Part shown: piece by piece, positions 6,576 through 9,516 of the stretch
Numbering within the stretch: position 1 is the stretch's first letter
Layout of the letters: each line of letters opens with the position of its first letter
Assembly: GCA_037439465.1 (NCBI GenBank)
Contig: JBBIVX010000033.1
Span: forward strand, 1 to 9,516
Direction: 5' to 3'
From: Parasulfuritortus sp037439465
GTDB taxonomy: Bacteria; Pseudomonadota; Gammaproteobacteria; Burkholderiales; Thiobacillaceae
Length of the DNA: 9,516 bases
Position numbers and translations under genes: made by a program
The notes under the pieces: model-generated
The model's database searches: none
What the model was told of the DNA's origin: nothing
Seen by the model: only the letters and a program-made list of their open reading frames with translations

Positions 6576-7508
6576 TCACAAAGCATAGCCAAACTCGGCC
6601 TTGAACCGCTCTGCCACCCCGGCGTGGGTGAACTCGTGGTTCTGGCCGCCGCGACTGGCGATCTTGATGGCTCCCAACAAGCCGGCCAACCGCCCGGCGG
6701 TCGACCAATCATAGCCTTGCAGCATGGCGAACATCAGACCGGCGCGATAGGCATCGCCACAACCGGTTGGGTCCATAACGGCATGCGGCCGCGCCGGCGG
6801 AATCTCATGCACGCTCCCGTCCGCATAGATACGCGAGCCTTTCGCCCCCAAGGTCAGGACGAGCGCCTTCACCTCCTTGGCCAGAACCTCAAGCTTGCGG
6901 CCAGTACGCTCCTGCAGAAGCTTCGCCTCATAATCGTTCACTGCCACGTAATCGGCCAGGCGGATGAAGTCCTGCAGCTCGACGCCACTAAACATGGGCA
7001 GGCCCTGACCTGGGTCGAAAATGAAGGGGATGCCCGCCTCACGGAATTGGCGGGCGTGATCCAGCATCCCCTGACGGCCGTCGGGGGCGACGATACCGAG
7101 CTTGATGCCGCGCGCATCCGCGACGGTATTCTCGTGCGCGGCATTCATGGCGCCAGGGTGAAAGGCGGTGATCTGGTTGTCGTCCAGATCGGTGGTGATG
7201 AAGGCCTGGGCCGTATACCTGCCCGCCACCCGGCGTACATGCCCTGCATCCAGGCCCAACGTCTGCAGCCGCTCGACATACGGGCCGCAATCGTCGCCCA
7301 CCGTCGCCATGATCACCGGCTCGCCGCCCAGCCGCTTCAGGTTGTAGGCAATGTTACCGGCACAGCCGCCAAACTCGCGGCGCATGTCCGGCACCAGAAA
7401 CGCCACATTCAGGATATGTATCTGCTCCGGCAAAATGTGGTTCTTGAAGCGGTCGTGAAAAACCATGATGGTATCGAAGGCCATGGAGCCGCAGATCAAG
7501 GTACGCAT
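6576..7508 (-). CDS. PfkB-family carbohydrate/nucleoside kinase (adenosine kinase-like)
   Basis: This 310-residue cytoplasmic kinase of the ribokinase/PfkB superfamily would phosphorylate a sugar or nucleoside with ATP. The first signature is GGCAGNIAYNLKRLGG (47-62). The second, DPTGCGDAYRAGL (246-258), contains the anion hole and catalytic base D252 (GCGD in place of the more common GAGD). An N-terminal ICGSMAFDTIMVF strand and a C-terminal ASRGGQNHEFT stretch fit the fold. I remember closely similar proteins in betaproteobacteria, often called carbohydrate or adenosine kinase, but the substrate cannot be read from sequence. The start is ATG at 7506-7508; no strong Shine-Dalgarno is visible, but there is no better start and the N-terminus matches the family. 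It precedes plsC on the same strand and may be co-transcribed with it. Confidence 0.88.
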   Translation of the reverse strand: MRTLICGSMAFDTIMVFHDRFKNHILPEQIHILNVAFLVPDMRREFGGCAGNIAYNLKRLGGEPVIMATVGDDCGPYVERLQTLGLDAGHVRRVAGRYTAQAFITTDLDDNQITAFHPGAMNAAHENTVADARGIKLGIVAPDGRQGMLDHARQFREAGIPFIFDPGQGLPMFSGVELQDFIRLADYVAVNDYEAKLLQERTGRKLEVLAKEVKALVLTLGAKGSRIYADGSVHEIPPARPHAVMDPTGCGDAYRAGLMFAMLQGYDWSTAGRLAGLLGAIKIASRGGQNHEFTHAGVAERFKAEFGYAL

Positions 7509-7523
7509 TTCGGATTACCGTAG

Positions 7524-7534
7524 TTCGTTACGAA
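7524..7534. promoter_or_regulatory. Short palindrome upstream of the PfkB-family gene
   Basis: TTCGTTACGAA is an 11-bp palindrome with one central base, 16 bases upstream of the kinase start codon. It might be an operator or part of the 5' untranslated region; there is no evidence which protein would bind it. No confident promoter was identified on the minus strand between 7509 and 7600. Confidence 0.2.
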
Positions 7535-7602
7535 TGGGTGAATTTTCGCTTTTCCGGGGCAATTTGTCGCGGCCCGGCAAAGTGTGTCACCCAGTCTAGT
7601 CC

Positions 7603-7631
7603 TTGACGGCGGCGCGCTTTCCGGCTTTAAT
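7603..7631 (+). promoter_or_regulatory. Sigma-70 promoter of tRNA-Phe
   Basis: The -35 box TTGACG (7603-7608) and -10 box TTTAAT (7626-7631) are separated by 17 nt. A GC-rich discriminator (TCGCGGC) follows, as is common for stable-RNA promoters under stringent control. It places the transcription start about 32 bases before the mature tRNA-Phe 5' end. Confidence 0.8.
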
Positions 7632-7670
7632 TCGCGGCTCTTTGGCCGGTCAAACCGGTTATGAGAACGT

Positions 7671-7746
<76 letters not shown>

Positions 7747-7754
7747 CCAATTGA

Positions 7755-7782
7755 CGCCCAACCGTTCTCGGTTGGGCGTTTT
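7755..7782 (+). terminator. Rho-independent terminator of tRNA-Phe
   Basis: CGCCCAACCG (7755-7764) and CGGTTGGGCG (7769-7778) form a perfect 10-bp stem with a TTCT loop, followed by TTTT (7779-7782). It lies 8 bases after the tRNA CCA end. The group II intron fragment begins 9 bases after the stem. Confidence 0.93.
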
Positions 7783-7787
7783 CACTT

Positions 7788-8432
7788 GTGCGCCCAGCAT
7801 GGGCGCACACCTGCGGGTGCAAGTCCCGCTGCGAGCTGGTCACAGCGAGCAAAGTGAAGCGCAACTGCGTGATGGCGACTGAGCGTGGGAAGGAAGCGTG
7901 GAGCGTAAATCGTGAGCCGATGAACAAGAACTGCATAGAAGGCGCTGCCAAGCAGGGCGAGTGGGCATGTAACCACGAAGCTCTTGTGACCAAGGCGAAG
8001 TGGCGTAGATGCGGCGGTTGTGCGATGAAGGTGTGCGTTCTTACCTGGGGAGATCTCGCCTTGCGCCTGAAAGGGCGGCGGTTCATCCGGAGCGAGAAGT
8101 CAGCACAGGTCGTAGTAGCTGTGGCCGGGGCCGCTGAGGCCAGAAGGCGATGGCGAAGGACCGAACGAGAGTGAGTGACTGAGGACATGCAAAGCCACAA
8201 GGACATGCGCCAGATGCCGGGGCAACCCGGGCGGGCAGGAAGGCGACACGGTGAAGCCGGGCCAGACACTGCCAGCGGCGAAACCGCAGGTACGTTGCAT
8301 GAACACCCGGCCACAGGGTCGGCAAAGCCGACAGCAGGCACAGGTGGCCTGCTGCAAGCGGCGCTGACGCGACAGAACCTGCAAGCAGCATGGAAGCGGG
8401 TCAAGGCCAACAAAGGTGCGGCCGGGGTGGAC
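7788..8432 (+). mobile_element. Group II intron, 5' fragment (ribozyme 5' part and start of its reverse-transcriptase gene)
   Basis: The sequence starts with GTGCG (7788-7792), the group II intron 5' boundary consensus. It opens with GTGCGCCCAGCATGGGCGCA, a small hairpin typical of bacterial intron starts, then GGGTGCAAGTCCCG and, nearer the ORF, GGTCGTAGTAGC, all familiar from bacterial group II intron RNAs. From about 8175 it encodes the N-terminus of an intron-type reverse transcriptase. No domain V or domain VI sequence and no 3' end are present, so the element cannot splice or retrotranspose by itself. The 5' end sits directly behind the tRNA-Phe terminator hairpin, the insertion habit known for bacterial class C group II introns; class assignment is otherwise unproven. 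The frames open on both strands here are by-products of GC-rich RNA sequence, not genes. Confidence 0.8.
8187..8432 (+). pseudogene. Truncated group II intron reverse transcriptase/maturase
   Basis: The frame encodes an N-terminus of the intron-encoded protein type: a basic, low-complexity leader MQSHKDMRQMPGQPGRAGRR, then LLQAALTRQNLQAAWKRVKA continuing into NKGAAGVD, the conserved start of the RT domain (RT0/RT1 region). Homology stops at GVD (codon 8430-8432); in intact proteins a glycine and the rest of the RT and maturase domains follow. Here the frame continues through unrelated residues to a stop at 8496-8498. About 82 residues of a protein normally above 400 remain, so it is inactive. 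Possible starts are ATG 8187, GTG 8175 and ATG 8205. The break coincides with a sequence resembling an insertion-sequence end. Confidence 0.8.
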
Positions 8433-8600
8433 AGTGGGGAATCGCATCTAGTTGACCACCTGTTCTCATGGCACTTGACCAGGTATCTGTTGCAGTAGCT
8501 GCGCCAGTAGTCCATGCAGAAAGGCGCTGGAAACCGCGATGGCACTGTTGCCGCGCCCGCACGAGGGTTACGCTTGACCTCGATCCGGCAGTGGTGCGGT
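8433..8600. mobile_element. Non-coding remnant, possible IS21-like terminal sequence
   Basis: This stretch between the broken intron ORF and the abiE promoter holds no convincing gene. It begins with AGTGGGGAATCGCATCTAGT and contains TTGACCA twice (8452-8458 and 8475-8481, 23 bases apart). GTGGGGA plus spaced TTGACC-type motifs recall the multiple terminal repeats of IS21-family elements as I remember them, but no transposase and no second end are visible, so it would be only a relic. The exact junction lies within about 8428-8433. The rest (8500-8600) shows nothing recognisable. Confidence 0.3.
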
Positions 8601-8607
8601 TCCTATC

Positions 8608-8649
8608 CATCGGTTGTTATTGACATTTACCGATGTTATGGAACAATAT
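8608..8649 (+). promoter_or_regulatory. abiE promoter with overlapping inverted-repeat operator
   Basis: A consensus -35 TTGACA (8620-8625) is followed 18 nt later by CAATAT (8644-8649) as the likely -10. The inverted repeat CATCGGT (8608-8614) / ACCGATG (8629-8635) brackets the -35 box. AbiEi antitoxins are known to repress their own operon by binding inverted repeats in the promoter, so this is a good operator candidate. The predicted start site is within a few bases of the abiEi ATG, leaving little or no leader. Confidence 0.6.
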
Positions 8650-8657
8650 GGCGGATC

Positions 8658-9257
8658 ATGGACACGACCGTCGACAAGCTGCTGGAGCTGGTGCGCACGC
8701 AGGGACTGCTGCGCCCGCACGATCTGGCCCCACTGGGCATTCCACGGGTGGCCCTGACACGGGCCGTGCGGCGCGGGCAACTAGAGCGCGTCGGGCGCGG
8801 CCTGTACGGCCTCGTGGCGCGTCCGGTGTCGGCCCACGGAACGCTGGCCGAAGTCGCGCGCCGTGTGCCCAAGGGCGTGGTCTGCCTGCTGTCGGCGCTG
8901 CGTGTGCACGACCTGACGACCCAGGCCCCGTTCCAAGTGTGGCTGGCCATCGACAACAAGGCCGCAGCCCCGAAGCTGGACTACCCGCCGCTACGCCTCG
9001 TGCGCTTCTCCGGCGCGGCGCTGAGCGAGGGCGTCGAGGAACACGTCGTCGATGGTGTGACCGTCCACGTGACCAGCGTCGCCAAGACCGTGGCCGACTG
9101 CTTCAAGTACCGTAACAAGATCGGCATCGATGTGGCGCTGGAATCGCTGCGTGAGGCGTGGAACGCCAAACGTATGACCAGCGACGAGATCTGGCACTAC
9201 GCCAAGATCGACCGCGTCGCCAACGTGATGCGTCCCTATCTGGAGAGCCTGGCATGA
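8658..9257 (+). CDS. abiEi: AbiEi-family antitoxin / transcriptional repressor
   Basis: This 199-residue protein reads as the antitoxin of an AbiE (type IV) toxin-antitoxin system: an N-terminal winged helix-turn-helix domain (about residues 1-55, with the family-typical LLRPHDLAPLGIPRVALTRA then RRGQLERVGRGLY) and a C-terminal antitoxin domain containing VVCLLSALRVHDLTTQ, VWLAIDNKA, and VTSVAKTVADCFKYRNKIG. In studied AbiE systems the winged-helix domain represses the operon and the C-terminal domain is needed to counter the toxin without stable protein contact. ATG 8658 is chosen because the family-like N-terminus starts there; the frame runs back to 8514 but crosses the promoter. The ribosome site is poor (GGCGGA at 8650-8655, only 2 nt away). 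The stop overlaps the start of abiEii by 4 bases (ATGA), implying coupled translation. Confidence 0.9.
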   Translation: MDTTVDKLLELVRTQGLLRPHDLAPLGIPRVALTRAVRRGQLERVGRGLYGLVARPVSAHGTLAEVARRVPKGVVCLLSALRVHDLTTQAPFQVWLAIDNKAAAPKLDYPPLRLVRFSGAALSEGVEEHVVDGVTVHVTSVAKTVADCFKYRNKIGIDVALESLREAWNAKRMTSDEIWHYAKIDRVANVMRPYLESLA

Positions 9258-9516
9258 ACGAACCTGACAAGAGCAGGCGCAATGTCGCCGCGTCAGTTCT
9301 CGCCCGGCTGCTCAACAAGGCCCGCGCTGAAAGACTCGACTTCAACCTGCTACTGACCCGCTACGCGCTGGAGCGTGTCCTGTACCGCCTGAGCGTTTCG
9401 GAGCAGCACGGTCAATTCTTGCTGAAGGGTGCGTTGCTGTTCGACATCTGGTTCGACGTACCGCATCGCCCGACGCACGACGCCGACCTGCTGGGCTTCG
9501 GCTCCACCGAAATCCC
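9254..9516 (+). CDS. abiEii: AbiEii-family nucleotidyltransferase toxin (3' truncated by window end)
   Basis: The first 87 residues are present. The product belongs to the AbiEii/AbiGii toxin family of DNA polymerase beta-type nucleotidyltransferases; studied members are GTP-binding or tRNA-modifying toxins that arrest growth and, in phage-infected cells, can abort infection. Visible motifs are FLLKGALLF (55-63), equivalent to the GG/GS nucleotide-binding motif in this subgroup, and RPTHDADLLG (72-81), whose D76 and D78 are the expected metal-binding pair. The remaining C-terminal motifs lie beyond the window. The ATG at 9254 overlaps the abiEi stop and has GGAGAG (9242-9247) 6 nt upstream, so the start is secure. 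Whether the toxin is complete cannot be judged here. Confidence 0.9.
   Translation, partial: MNEPDKSRRNVAASVLARLLNKARAERLDFNLLLTRYALERVLYRLSVSEQHGQFLLKGALLFDIWFDVPHRPTHDADLLGFGSTEI

Noticed and set aside
6624..7523. 299-codon plus-strand frame opposite the PfkB-family kinase.
   Set aside because: The minus-strand product has both PfkB signatures; the plus-strand frame has no recognisable motif.
8554..8722. Direct repeat GCGCCCGCACGA at 8554-8565 and 8711-8722, considered as an att or target duplication.
   Set aside because: The second copy is inside abiEi coding sequence, and 12 bp of pure GC-rich sequence can recur by chance; there is no element between them.

Overview
The window looks like a GC-rich proteobacterial chromosome, most likely a betaproteobacterium with respiratory, possibly sulfur-based or anaerobic, metabolism. 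This rests on the gene set (Rep helicase, ApaH, PlsC, a PfkB kinase, a cytochrome c5-type diheme protein, two standard tRNAs) and on how the proteins read against remembered relatives. No database search was possible, so the taxon is an inference.

Layout. (1) Positions 1-1589 (+) are the 3' end of a respiratory operon: the C-terminus of a molybdopterin oxidoreductase catalytic subunit, a four-cluster [4Fe-4S] electron-transfer subunit, and a small secreted diheme cytochrome c. A GC-rich hairpin (1649-1681) follows. (2) Positions 1590-2082 hold no protein gene but contain a large imperfect inverted repeat, tRNA-Arg(CCG) on the minus strand, and a promoter-like -10 box. (3) Positions 2083-2880 (+) encode a membrane-anchored cytochrome c with two c5-like domains; the second lacks the usual methionine heme ligand. 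(4) It converges on rep (2923-4908, -), with a shared hairpin between them. (5) rep is divergent from apaH (4969-5796, +), which overlaps the 3' end of plsC (5717-6508, -) by 80 bp. plsC lies downstream of a PfkB-family kinase (6576-7508, -). (6) tRNA-Phe(GAA), with a textbook promoter and a strong terminator, occupies 7603-7782.

Core sequence appears to end at the tRNA-Phe terminator. Nine bases after the terminator stem, a degraded group II intron begins (7788). Its reverse-transcriptase ORF is cut off after about 80 residues at a sequence resembling an insertion-sequence end. After a short non-coding remnant comes an AbiE-type toxin-antitoxin/abortive-infection module: abiEi (8658-9257), overlapping by ATGA with abiEii (9254 to the window end). 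An inverted repeat over the abiEi -35 box is a plausible autoregulatory operator.

Most of the window is ordinary. The parts most worth checking are the accessory segment beyond tRNA-Phe, the ligand-deficient second heme domain, and the identity of the molybdoenzyme operon. I did not find convincing evidence of a wholly new system.
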